DNA from: Staphylotrichum longicolle
Taxonomy: Eukaryota > Ascomycota > Sordariomycetes > Sordariales > Chaetomiaceae
Direction of reading: 5' to 3'
Assembly (NCBI GenBank): GCA_019096155.1
Contig: JAHCVI010000004.1
Coordinates: forward strand, 2,170,001 to 2,234,000
DNA length: 64,000 nucleotides
Shown here: positions 10,542 to 20,431 of the stretch, piece by piece
Layout of the letters: the number at the start of each line of letters is the position of its first letter
Position numbering within the stretch: position 1 is the stretch's first letter
The notes under the pieces: model-generated
Seen by the model: the letters and a program-made list of their open reading frames with translations, nothing else
Told to the model about the DNA's origin: nothing
Database searches by the model: none
Translations under genes and position numbers: made by a program

Positions 10542-12203
10542 ATGGCTGAACTCACAGCCAGCATCATCGGCATCATTTCTGCCGGATCCAAGGTGGCCCT
10601 AATTCTGTCAGCCGTTGCATCTGATGTTGGGTCGGCGGGCAAGGAAGCGCAGGTCGTCGCACGAGAAATCCGTTCATTCTGTGCCGTGCTGCGAAGTATC
10701 ACCAAAACGGTCGACCAGCTCATCGGTCACGCCGACCAGATGGAACATTGCAGAGATGTCATTTCCGACATGACCGACGTCTCGCGAGAGATGTTTACTG
10801 AAATCCTTTACCTGGTCGAGGAACTACAGAAAGCGGCATGGGGAAGTCATTCCGCAAATCACTCCTCCGAGAACGACTTCAGTCCCAAATTGAATCTCGG
10901 GCGCCGGATACGATGGGTCTTCAACAAGCCACAACTCTCCTTTCTGAGGAGCGCCATCGAGGCCTACAAAGCCGATCTGAGTTTAGCTTTGGGGACAATG
11001 CAACTGGCTCGGGGTCTGGAAATAGGATCAGGCCAGGCAGCAGCCTCACCGGCTACGAGTTACCAGCACGAGAGGGCAAGTCGGGATCTTGAGGAACTTG
11101 TTTCGGACTATCAAGCCAGTTTGACAGATCTCGAGGCTGCGCGGAGAGCTTTGAGCAACACGGACAAACAGGAACCTCGCGCTGTGCAAGGAAACGAGGG
11201 TATCGAAGCGGCTGAGGGAGACCAACAGCTCTGGGCCGCAATTCAAAGTGTGCGAAGCGAGGTCAATAGTCTGCGCTCGGGGACGTCGAGAATGAACTCG
11301 ATGGCCACGTCGAGCATCTACGACTCGATTTCCAGAAACAGCATCCGGCTTTCCCTTCTAGCTGAGAATCTCCCACTTGCCGACACCCCCGTTATGCAGG
11401 ATTTCCGGCGCTTGTCGCAGAAGACACCCAGACAACGATCGAGTCTCCTCAACTCTGTGCAGAAAGGCCGTAGTTCGCCAAGCCCTGGATATGCTTTCCA
11501 AGACATGGAAAGATGGCCTCTTGCGTCTCGAGCCTCCTTGGCTGGGGTTTCTGTGGCAATGACCGGGCAACTACGGACCTCCTTGCACTTGTTGGATGAG
11601 AGTGAGTACCGAAGGCTCTTGAGCTGGGTTGGATATGTCACCCAGGATCTGAGTACCTACCCGCCCGGTCCAGCGCAACTCCGATACTTAGCGCAACTTT
11701 CAAACAAGGCGAGGGGGGTGAAAGGACTCACCGTAGCAGTGTCCCCGTACCTACCTGTTGCAGTCAGCTCTGCACCACGGCCTAAGCATCGGTCTTTGAG
11801 TCCAGCGAGGTCACCCCTGCCCATTCGTCAGTCGCCGAGTGCACGGCCATCTCCCAACAACTCCGACCAGCCCATCGGCACGCCACCCCCAAGGCCGCCG
11901 CGGTCCCCTGTTCCCAAGGTTACCTTTGGCTGCAGCGACGAAGATATGGTGGCCGAATTCAAGTCGTTCAGGGTTGCTATAGACGTTCCTTGTTATAAAG
12001 CCATTCCTGCTGCTCTTGAGAAATTTGCAGTCAAGTCTCACTGGCAAAAGTATGCTTTATTCGTTGTTTACGGGGACGTGGAGCGACAAGTCGGGTTGGA
12101 AGAGAAACCATTGGTCATTCAAGAAGAACTTGTTAGAGAAGGAAAACGACCGTTCTTCATGTTGCGCAGGGTTGCCGACCCCCGTCAAGATTCCGGCTTT
12201 TGA
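10542..12203 (+). CDS. Fungal_N-type helical domain protein with Ste50-like RA domain
   Basis: 553 residues, no intron needed. I chose the ATG at 10542 (context CAACAATGG) over an upstream in-frame ATG at 10335, because residue 1 then opens the conserved helical start MAELTASIIGIISAGSKVAL. This resembles the N-terminal domain found on many fungal STAND/NLR-type and related proteins. A coiled, charged middle follows (about 180-260), then a Ser/Pro-rich linker ending in repeated SPLPIRQSPS- and PPPRPPRSP-type segments. The C-terminus (about 459-545) resembles a Ras-association/ubiquitin-like fold as in Ste50: YALFVVYGDVERQVGLEEKPL then KRPFFMLRR. It is probably a cytosolic adaptor in signalling. 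No catalytic motif is seen. Confidence 0.75.
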   Translation: MAELTASIIGIISAGSKVALILSAVASDVGSAGKEAQVVAREIRSFCAVLRSITKTVDQLIGHADQMEHCRDVISDMTDVSREMFTEILYLVEELQKAAWGSHSANHSSENDFSPKLNLGRRIRWVFNKPQLSFLRSAIEAYKADLSLALGTMQLARGLEIGSGQAAASPATSYQHERASRDLEELVSDYQASLTDLEAARRALSNTDKQEPRAVQGNEGIEAAEGDQQLWAAIQSVRSEVNSLRSGTSRMNSMATSSIYDSISRNSIRLSLLAENLPLADTPVMQDFRRLSQKTPRQRSSLLNSVQKGRSSPSPGYAFQDMERWPLASRASLAGVSVAMTGQLRTSLHLLDESEYRRLLSWVGYVTQDLSTYPPGPAQLRYLAQLSNKARGVKGLTVAVSPYLPVAVSSAPRPKHRSLSPARSPLPIRQSPSARPSPNNSDQPIGTPPPRPPRSPVPKVTFGCSDEDMVAEFKSFRVAIDVPCYKAIPAALEKFAVKSHWQKYALFVVYGDVERQVGLEEKPLVIQEELVREGKRPFFMLRRVADPRQDSGF

Positions 12204-12325
12204 TTCTACGGGAGGGCTTTTGTAGCCAAGATCACACTTGGATTCCAAGAAAATTTTCGCCAGACTGGAAAGCATGTAGGATGTTTCCGTATCTCACAAC
12301 CCCTGAATCGCTCCCCAACGCTCGC

Positions 12326-13630
12326 TCACGGCGCCTCGAACAGCCCACACGTCTCGTTCACCATGTACCTCTTCGCACTCATCAGCACGTCCATCAACTC
12401 GTCCTCCTCCACCCACCTCGACGCCGCCACCCCATGATCCAACGGCCCGTACAACATCCACCCACTCAGCGGCCGCAACGTCCCGTGCCCGCCCGCCTTC
12501 CCAACGACTCCACCCCCACCCACCCTCTTCAAAGCTGCCTCATACCCTTCCGGCGGCCCGGACGTGATCTGCTTCCCCAGCGTCCCCGCCGCCACATACG
12601 CCTCAAACTCCTCCACCCCTTGGAAATCCCGCATCACGAACGGCGCCCGGGCATACCCCACCGGCGCCAGCGTCAGGTCTAGCACGGGATACTCGACGCC
12701 GTCAAGCGCGAGCACACTCTTCCGTCCTTGCGCCCCGGTCCGCGCGTACGGCCGCCCGTTGTCGTTCCAAAAGTAAAACCCCGTGATCCACCCGGAGATG
12801 TACACGGGCGGGTCGCCGCAGACGTGGGCGGCGGTGCCCGAGACGATCTGGTTCCAGAAGGTGCGGGTGGCGGGGGCGTCGGGGGAGCGGAAGCTCTCGA
12901 CGAAGCGGGTGAGGATGGGCCGGAGGCGGGCCGCGTACTGTGCGGGCTCGGCGCCGAAGGAGGGCAGCCGGTCGAGCTTGGCGAGCAGCGCGGCCCAGTC
13001 GGACTGTGTGCCGAGGAGGGTGACGGAGGGTAGGCCGCAGACGATCTTGCCGACGTATTTGAAGTAGGCCTTGGTGAGGCCCATCATGAGGATGTTGGCC
13101 GTCATGAGGTCGGAGGGGGTGGTGGTGGTGAAGTTGGGGCGGATGAAGTCGAGGAGCCAGGGGGTTTTGACGCGCTTTTGGATCTCGTCCTGGAAGCGGA
13201 GGAGGATATCGTACCAGGTGAAGTCCTTGACGAGGATTTCTTGCTGGCCCGTGTGGTTGACGAAGAGGTCGCGGATCTCTTCGGCGTGGGAGAGCATGTA
13301 GAAGTTGAGCTGGACGAGGATGGTGAACCACACTTCGTCGGGACGGATCACGAGGTGGAGGTGTTCACCCCAAGCTTGGACTGCGCCACGGACGAAGGAG
13401 TCGCCGGACGGGCGGAGACCGGGTGAGGCGGACATATTGGTCACAGAGAGGGAGCTCATGATGACTTTGGCGGTGTTGTTGAAGAACTCATTAGGGGCTG
13501 ACGCGCGAAAGTAGGCGTCCTCAGAGGTAATGCCGGCTGGTCCGGTGTACGGCTTGGGGTCACCACCACCTGGGATGATAACAACCGAGGCCGAAGCCGT
13601 GGCGGCCAACAACAGGCTTGACAACAGCAT
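12326..13630 (-). CDS. Secreted DUF4419-family protein
   Basis: 434 residues from the ATG at 13630, which opens a signal peptide (MLLSSLLLAATASASVV). The track start 14 codons upstream would put a polar extension before it. The body matches the fungal DUF4419 pattern: a FVRGAVQAWGEHLHLVIRPDEVWFTILVQ-type block, then LSHAEEIRDLFV and KDFTWYDILLRFQ, and later YISGWITGFYFWNDNGR. The function of this family is unknown. No intron is required. The gene is tail-to-tail with the Fungal_N/RA gene, 122 bp apart. Several N-x-S/T sites support secretion. Confidence 0.85.
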   Translation of the reverse strand: MLLSSLLLAATASASVVIIPGGGDPKPYTGPAGITSEDAYFRASAPNEFFNNTAKVIMSSLSVTNMSASPGLRPSGDSFVRGAVQAWGEHLHLVIRPDEVWFTILVQLNFYMLSHAEEIRDLFVNHTGQQEILVKDFTWYDILLRFQDEIQKRVKTPWLLDFIRPNFTTTTPSDLMTANILMMGLTKAYFKYVGKIVCGLPSVTLLGTQSDWAALLAKLDRLPSFGAEPAQYAARLRPILTRFVESFRSPDAPATRTFWNQIVSGTAAHVCGDPPVYISGWITGFYFWNDNGRPYARTGAQGRKSVLALDGVEYPVLDLTLAPVGYARAPFVMRDFQGVEEFEAYVAAGTLGKQITSGPPEGYEAALKRVGGGGVVGKAGGHGTLRPLSGWMLYGPLDHGVAASRWVEEDELMDVLMSAKRYMVNETCGLFEAP

Positions 13631-14434
13631 CTCGGCGTTGTTGAACGGAATGTGCGACGTCAGCCCAAGCACAGTCTACGCCCGGGGGGCGCCAACCTCT
13701 TTTAACGTCAGTCAAAAGTACTCCTAAAGTTTGAAGGATCTCAAAGAGCCATTCATGTTATACGCCCAAGCAAGCCAAGAGCTTGTAGGTAGTCTTTGAC
13801 ATGCTTCTTAATCTGGCTAAATAGCTTCTGACTGCCGACTCTGGGTTGCGGATCGTGGGGCCCCGCTGCGATGCTCGTGCAGCTGAAATACCCGGCATGC
13901 CCACCCACGTACGTCACGTAGGAGATCTGCAGACGTAAGCAGCGAGATTTTTTTTCTTCGTTAGTTCGAAGGAATCAGGAGCGTAATGGTGGTTTAAGGT
14001 TTCACTGGGGAGCTGAAGTGTCCGAAGCTCAACCAGTTTGGCAACAAGACTCTGAGGTTGCCAACCGGGAGGAAGAAAGGAAGCAGGTGTCTTTGGATAT
14101 TCTTGGTGCAGTCTTCCAGACTAAGGTACCCTGAGTCATAGTCTCTCTGTAGTAGAAGACTACGTCCGAGACTTGGGTAGGTAGCCTGAAAACTGCCGAT
14201 GCCACCATACCTGATACCAAATATCTACATGTACGTCACCATATCTTACGTGACGCTGTTTAAGGGAAGTTGGGCCCAAATACTTCAAAACTCATGAACA
14301 CCGATTTTCACGGAGAAGAAAACATCACGAACGGGACAAATGGGCGTCGCAAAGAGCATGACTTTATTGGAGCTTCAGCGTGAGGAGGTAAGTAGGTGTG
14401 AAGGTGCCTAGTTTGACAAGTACTTCGTCGCATT
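13631..14434. other. Gap with no gene
   Basis: Promoter side of the DUF4419 gene and 3' side of the CorA-like gene. Only short frames without motifs are present. Confidence 0.4.
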
Positions 14435-16537
14435 TCAAACAGGACTATTTGCTGCCTTGCTTTTGTTCCTTTGCCGCAACCCATGATACCAAGACTTGAT
14501 AGTCCCGAAAACATCCAGCGTTTGGAAACGAGCTCCAGTTCCAATTCCATGAGATGACTGGGAGGACGCCGAAAGACTGCTGGCACCACTAGCTCTCCCT
14601 GAGCTTTTGCCCAGATTCTGGCTCCTCGATTCAGCATTTGAAATGTCCGCCTTGGGCCATTGTTCGTCTTCGTCCACAAACCCTTGAGCACCCGCATCTA
14701 CATCGTCATCTTCGTCACGGCTTCGTCTTGCCCAAAAGTAAGCGCCAATAGTGATGCCTGTCATGAGTGCCGAAACTAGAAGATACACGACTCCATACCC
14801 AGAGAAGACAGGTTTCAGGGGCTCAGAAGAGGATGATGGTCCGTTGTCTTCAGACGAACCATTGAAAACTTTGAAGTTGGGCTCCAACCACTGGTTGTCA
14901 AACTTGAAGGCAGGCACAGCGAAGATAGTCTGAAACGGGGTTACAAACGATTCTGTATGAATTTATGTTAGAGGAAGGGTCAACTCACTGCCACGCTTGT
15001 TACCGGGAGGTAGATGGTGGCAACGGAGGCCAGAAAAATGCTGAGTCTCGCTTGACGCCTGCTTCCCCTTGCTTCTGCGTTTGCCTGCACAGCTTGTTGT
15101 CTCGAGAGCTCCGCCATAAACTGCAAACAACATTGTCAACGGTCAGTCCCTGATGTTCCAGTCGAAACAAGCATTGCGCTTCCACTCACCAGTTCGCCCC
15201 TGTACTTTTGCTGCTCCGCGGCGACTCGGCACTGCGCTATCAAACCATCGATTTCGATATCGATATCCGTGAATCTGCACGTGAATCTGTCGGTGGTTGC
15301 CGTAAAAGTCTCGCCTTCAAGGTCAGATCCGTCCCCAACTGTCTTCCAAGACTCCCACCTCCTTTTCTGCTCACCAACCCGGCCAGACATCTCTTTGAGA
15401 TGTGCCTTGGTAGCCCTCAACTCCTCCTCAACCTCTCTCGCTTTGAGAACGCCCCGGGCAAGGAATGTGCTGAGCTTCCACGTCTCCAGAGGTTTGAGTG
15501 CGGGGTTTGACTTGAAGAGTTCCCGGTTGGCGTCACCCAATTCTTGGACTGCGCGCACTAGCACTTGCATGCGGTTCAGCTGGAGTTCGGCGAACACCCC
15601 GGCCAGGAGCAAGGGATGGGAGGCGACCTCGGGAGACAGTCGGAGTAGTTCAGTAACCCGCAGAACCTGATACCAGTCGCAAGCGTAAATGACTCCTAAT
15701 GAGAGCTTGGACGCGCTGAAGTAGGTGGATGAGAGGGAGAAGCTGCCTTGACGGTCGAATGAGGCGGCAACGGCTGTGTGTAGCTCCAACTCCTCCCCAC
15801 CGCGGCTGTGTGTCAACAACGTGGATTGGCACTTGTTGCTACTAGTGGCGTAAAGAATTGCCCTGTGCAATAGGAATGACTTTGTAATCTTTTTCCATCT
15901 TTCCATGGAGAAGGGGAGGTTGTAGTGCCGCCGAGGAAGTGGTTTTTTCCCGACAAGGACAGGCTGCACGCGGGGGGAGAGTCTGTTAGACAACTTTAGG
16001 TTAGGACATGGCAGACCTAGACAGGAGAGCAGCTACCCGACGTAATAGAGGGAAAAAGACTCAAGTCGCTTACAAAACGTGGAAACCGGCGAGGTCCGGG
16101 CCCCTGGCGGTGCTGTCGAGGTGTCCATCTTTGAACAGCGGAGACTAAACCCCTGGTTAATACGGAAACAGAACGAGGAGAACAATTCGGTATTAAAGCA
16201 TGGGAAGGCTAAAATATGCTGGGTACCGACCTGGAACCATTTGTCCCAGTCCTCAGCGCTTTCGAGTCTTAGGATCTCGAAACTGCCGTTCTAGTAAAGT
16301 CAACCTCGGCGTTTGGTCGGGGAACTTCAGGCCTCCGTGCGGCCGTTGACAACTCACTTGACATCGCAAGACGACTGGAACATTTAGCTCTTCCCCACGC
16401 GGTTTGTCGTAACCAAAGTCTTGCAAGTGAAGGTCCTCAATAAACGGTTCAACAGTCGGAACCCAGTCCATTGTTGGAACGTGGATGGCAAGGTCTGGCT
16501 TTGGTCGAGTGGTATTCTGGGCAACGGACTGGGCCAA
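14435..16537 (-). CDS. CorA-like two-TM membrane protein, six exons
   Basis: I assemble six exons on the minus strand: 16537-16358, 16290-16231, 16144-16074, 15982-15190, 15120-14989 and 14929-14435. The total is 576 residues and every junction keeps frame. The N-terminus has PRGEELNVPVVLRCQ joined to NGSFEILRLESAEDWDKWFQ. The middle has LPFSMERWKKITKSF and ASHPLLLAGVFAELQ, a pattern I associate with fungal CorA-like proteins. A helical segment leads into the first membrane span (LSIFLASVATIYLPVTSVA, spanning the last exon junction). The second is GVVYLLVSALMTGITIGAYF. A Ser-rich, acidic cytosolic tail ends the protein. The donor of intron 2 (GTCGGT) is unusual, so that junction is the least certain. 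The CorA GMN motif itself is not evident, so ion transport is only inferred. Confidence 0.75.
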
Positions 16538-17819
16538 CAGGGCGACTCTCGGCCGCCCGGCCCCCGCGCCGCCCCCCTTTTATAACAGAGTCATGACCAC
16601 ACTAACAAACCCTGACTGCGAGGCTTGTCCAGCCTTGTCCGTTTCTTTGCACTGTATCCTCACAAGAGCTGACAGATGAGTTCCAAACTTGGGACTCGAG
16701 CAGCGGGGATCAAAAGCCCCTCGCGGGAGGCGGGAAGAGGCAGGAAAAGCGCGAACACGGCCGTACTGATGGTGTGAGCGAGAGCGACTTTGTGCCACCT
16801 AGCCTCCCAATCGTTGGCCGTCGCGACACACCTGGAGCATTGATGAGACGCCTGTGGCGTCCTCACCGGGCAACCCACATCCTCCAGCGTCTCACTGCAG
16901 GTCGTCTTGGGGTTATCGGCCCAATGGCTCTTGCAGCGACTGAGGGCGGAAGTCCATCAGCTTGCCCAATTTGCCAGAGGGTTTCTGTTCAACCACAGTA
17001 GATTGGCGGATTGAACACTTCATGCGCATCACCATCACCTCGACATGCAGGCCAGTATGCAGTTGGGTTCTGAATGAAGCCCACCCGGCATGCATCAGGC
17101 CGCCTTGGCAAAGGAATTTCTCGGGACTGGTGCCATCCGCATTGCTGGTTTCCGTCGGGCATCACACCTGCGTTGATCTCGGAGGGCTCTGCTGAGGTTG
17201 AGGTGCCCCGAGGCTCAGAAGGTTTGTGCCACCGGCCAGGCTGCACCTGCTCAGACGAGTCAAACTGGGCGGCCTGTATAACGGCAACACCTGGTCTGAC
17301 AGCAATACCTGGTCGTGTTCGAGAGGCACTGGGGCCAGGAAGAAGACCACCTGATGAGGTGGCCGCCGTCGATCATTGGACAGTGCCACCGCAGACACTG
17401 CCTGGAGTGGCGTTGTGCGGAACCCGCCTTTGCCTATATAGGGCCGGTTCTCCAGGCGTCATGCAAATTGATGTGGGCGGGACGCGCGCGAAGCCCGCTT
17501 GACGCCTCGTTATTGCGCAACTTAGCAATCTCATTCGTCGTTCTCGGGTAACACAACATAACATTGAAGCCACCCACGTGCTCTCAGACTCATTCTTCTG
17601 CAGTCTGCCACCCAGCCTCTTCGCGTGGGAGAACTCGGTACCCCCCAGGCATTCTCCCTTCCTCAGCCGTCACACCCAACATTCTGATGCCCATGTGCGC
17701 CTCCTTTGTTCTTTGTTGAATCCCGGATTGTTTACTATCGACGAGTCAAATACGGACTAAACACCCCCTGAAGGTCTCTTTGTTTCTGCTTTCACAATCC
17801 AGACACGCTGGCCACGACG
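16538..17819. other. 1.3-kb gap with no supported gene
   Basis: Frames on both strands up to 142 codons (17074-17502, plus) have no motif and no exon partners. The right end, just before 17820, is C/T-rich, as in fungal promoters. Confidence 0.4.
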
Positions 17820-18444
17820 ATGGATCCACAACGAGCCCCTGAACGGAACAAATTGTATTTCCAGACACATGGAGGGGATATTGATCAGATGAAGGACCTT
17901 TTGGAAGAGATTTGCGGAGCAGGGGAGTATGAGCTGGAGGTACCATGCAGTTTTTTTCTTCCTGTTCTTGCCTTTTTTTACTGTTGTCCATCTACCCGAG
18001 CTGACTGTTGGTGTCTGGCACAGATGGTAGCGGCTGACCGCTGGGTCTTGTCATCCGAGAAGGAACTCAGCAAGGCAAGTGCTTCCAAACCTTTCTCCCG
18101 TTTACTCCACAACCAAAGCGCAAGGGCACTAACTTGAATGAGCGATGCAGGCGGACAAGGAGAAGATCCAAAAAGGCGCACCAAAAGCACTCCGCGACAC
18201 ACGCAGCGTGGGCTTCTCGCAATCACCGCCTCCAAGTTACAGCGGGCGTTTCAAGCCCATCGTTCGGACAGCGACAATGACGAGCCAGAGAACAAGAAAG
18301 GAAAATGAATCACCGATGGCATCCTTCATGCAATGGTGCAGAGGAGTGGTATCAGGGAGGAAAAGGGAAGAGACGGAGACACCATCCTCGACCAACTTGC
18401 CACCAAGAAGAGCCACGACAATACAGGTGTACGGGAAGGGTTGA
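17820..18444 (+). CDS. Small unknown protein with a GC-AG intron
   Basis: Three exons, 17820-17939, 18024-18074 and 18151-18444, give 154 residues. Intron 1 has GTACCA donor, GCTGAC branch and CACAG acceptor. Intron 2 starts with GCAAGT right after CAAG, which is the standard fungal GC-AG donor (AG/GCAAGT), and ends CACTAAC...GCAG. The protein begins MDPQRAPERNKLYFQTHGGD, is acidic then basic, and ends Arg/Ser/Thr-rich with no membrane span or known domain. I do not recognise it. The coherent splicing is the main support that it is real. Confidence 0.55.
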
Positions 18445-19394
18445 TTGTGTGTGAGATTTTGGGGTTTCGGTGATGGCGAGATGTGATTCATTCTGTGTGC
18501 TATATTTTTGCCTTTCGCTTTGGGCTTCACCATGTCAACCTGGAGGCTGTCGTTAGGCAGATGCATGTAACGACAACAGGATATGGAATGATGCGAGAAC
18601 TGTGACCATCAAGATGTACATAGCAGCGTTTCCAAGCTTTCTGGGTTGCAATTCAGTTGTGTTAAGGGGCTATGAGTACTCAGGAGTTCAGAAGTAGGTA
18701 CCTACCTTAAGTATCCCTCACCAGGAGGTAACAGGTCCTATCGAGAGCTTTCTTCAACCAGCTGCTTGGTGTATCTGATGCCACTAGCAGAATTTGAGAC
18801 ACACCGCATACATCCAAGGTTTGTCAAATGCAGCCGCAAGCAACAGAATGTCATGTAAAAAACCACCTACAACGATGCTCTCACGCTAAGATCTTGAGTT
18901 CACACAGCCCTAGGAGAGCCGGTGAGGATGGTTTGTAGGCTCATTTCCCACAGCATATGATTTTGTTGAGAAGCGGAGCTATGTCAACTTCCTCAACTGC
19001 ATGTGGGAATTATCCAACAGCGGTGGAGCTTTGGCAATCACACCGTTAAGTGCTTGAGACTGGGCGACAGTTGAGAAAATTAGGATGTGAAATGGCACCT
19101 GCAATAGGTTGTCGGGTTTGTTAGCAAAAAGGTGTAGTAATGAGATTAAGACGCGAGGGCGCCGCCGCAGGACGAAAGGGAAGGCTTAGGTCGGAGGAGA
19201 GCATTAAGTTCAATGAGAAGATAGTCCTTCCATTTCCATAGGATACCTCGGGTAATTACATCATAGCAAAGAAAGAAAAATAATAATACGCTGAACCTGA
19301 GCCTCAAATCGGGGCTCGCACTCCCGGAAAACAAACGAAGAAACCAAACGCAGCCTCATAACTATAACATCAACGCCATCACACCGAACACCCT
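18445..19394. other. Gap with no gene; contains a GTAGGTACCTAC palindrome
   Basis: No coding frame with motifs. The 12-bp palindrome at 18694-18705 matches the core of the copy at 4739-4754. Several A/T-rich stretches are present, probably 3' sequences of the flanking convergent genes. Confidence 0.4.
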
Positions 19395-19740
19395 TTAGAT
19401 GATACAGCAATCACAAGGCAGCGGGCACGGCACACAGAAGCAGAACCGGCCCGGGCACAAGTCGCCGCGGCCGCCGCGCAGGCCGAGGTCGGCGTCGGTT
19501 TCCGGGTGAGGCTTCTGCGGGTCTGTTGTTTCACTCAGTCAGTTTTAAGTTAAGACTAGGGACCTGGTAAGGAAGAATGTGACTGCAGAGAGCTGGAATA
19601 GAAAGTCGAGACTGGGGGATCAGGAACGTACTCATGGCCTGCGAGACGGGCGGCTGTGTCGTGTGCAGGTTGTGCAGCCGGACAGGCTCGGGCTGCTGGA
19701 CGGCCGTCTGAGGGGTGTTTTGGTTGTTGGAGGACGGCAT
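19395..19740 (-). CDS. Small cysteine-rich protein (78 aa)
   Basis: Two exons, 19740-19632 and 19522-19395, joined by a 109-nt intron (GTACGT donor, CAACAG acceptor, CTGACTGA near the branch). The N-terminus is Gln/Pro/Asn-rich (MPSSNNQNTPQTAVQQPEP, then RLHNLHTTQPP). The second exon has LRGGRGDLCPGRFCF and finishes with a dense cysteine tail, CVPCPLPCDCCII, eight Cys in all. There is no signal peptide. Small fungal proteins with an LRGG motif and a Cys-rich C-terminus of this kind have unknown function; the tail could be palmitoylated or sit at membranes (inference). It is too short to be found as one frame. Confidence 0.65.
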
Positions 19741-20431
19741 TTTGAGATGCGAGTGTCGTAAGTGTGCTTTGGAGCTGTCCGAGGATTAAAACTTGAATGG
19801 GGTGTGGTGGGTGAAGTGGTCGAACTCGGAGAGTCGTTGGCTGGCAGTTTGTGTTTTCGATGATTGTGAACCAAACGGGTAGTGCGAGTAATAAAAGGGT
19901 GTTCCTGGCCTGATATGCTATAATTCAAGCTCTGTGGAGAGCGGTGACAGTGACAGACTGACGTGTCGGGCTGCAGTGGCCATGAGATATGACGTCAAGG
20001 TTGAGCCCTGATGAGGACGATAGCCGAGGATAACCCTAACCCGTAGTTCGAACAAGAGCCGAGTTTGGTGCTTCCCCTGCCAAGATTTTGGGGGTAACAA
20101 CCTGGTTCCTGCGTCATTGAATGCTCAAACGAGAAGTGAGAGCCACTCATGATCCACCAACGCTTTGAAGCAGCATGCACTGAAGTTTGAGACTGCTGCT
20201 GGATAGGTGATCAGTTTTGAGACCCTCGTATCTGGGTTGGATTAGCTTTTACGGTATTGGAACCACCAGCCCAACAAAGCTAGGTACATACCTAAGCTTT
20301 TAAGATATCGCGGTTCAGCATCAACACAAAACAAATGACAGAACCAAGCATCGAAAAATGAACAAAAGCCATGCCTGGTTTAGAAGTTGCCATGTATGCA
20401 GGTATCTTTCAGTGTCTCAAATAGGCTCACC
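19741..20431. other. Gap with no gene
   Basis: Upstream region of the Cys-rich gene and 3' side of the monooxygenase gene. Short TAGGTACATACCTA-type sequence near 20281. No coding signal. Confidence 0.4.

Noticed and set aside
18350..18450. Third intron at the end of the 154-aa gene
   Set aside because: The frame closes naturally with TGA and no donor/acceptor pair improves it.
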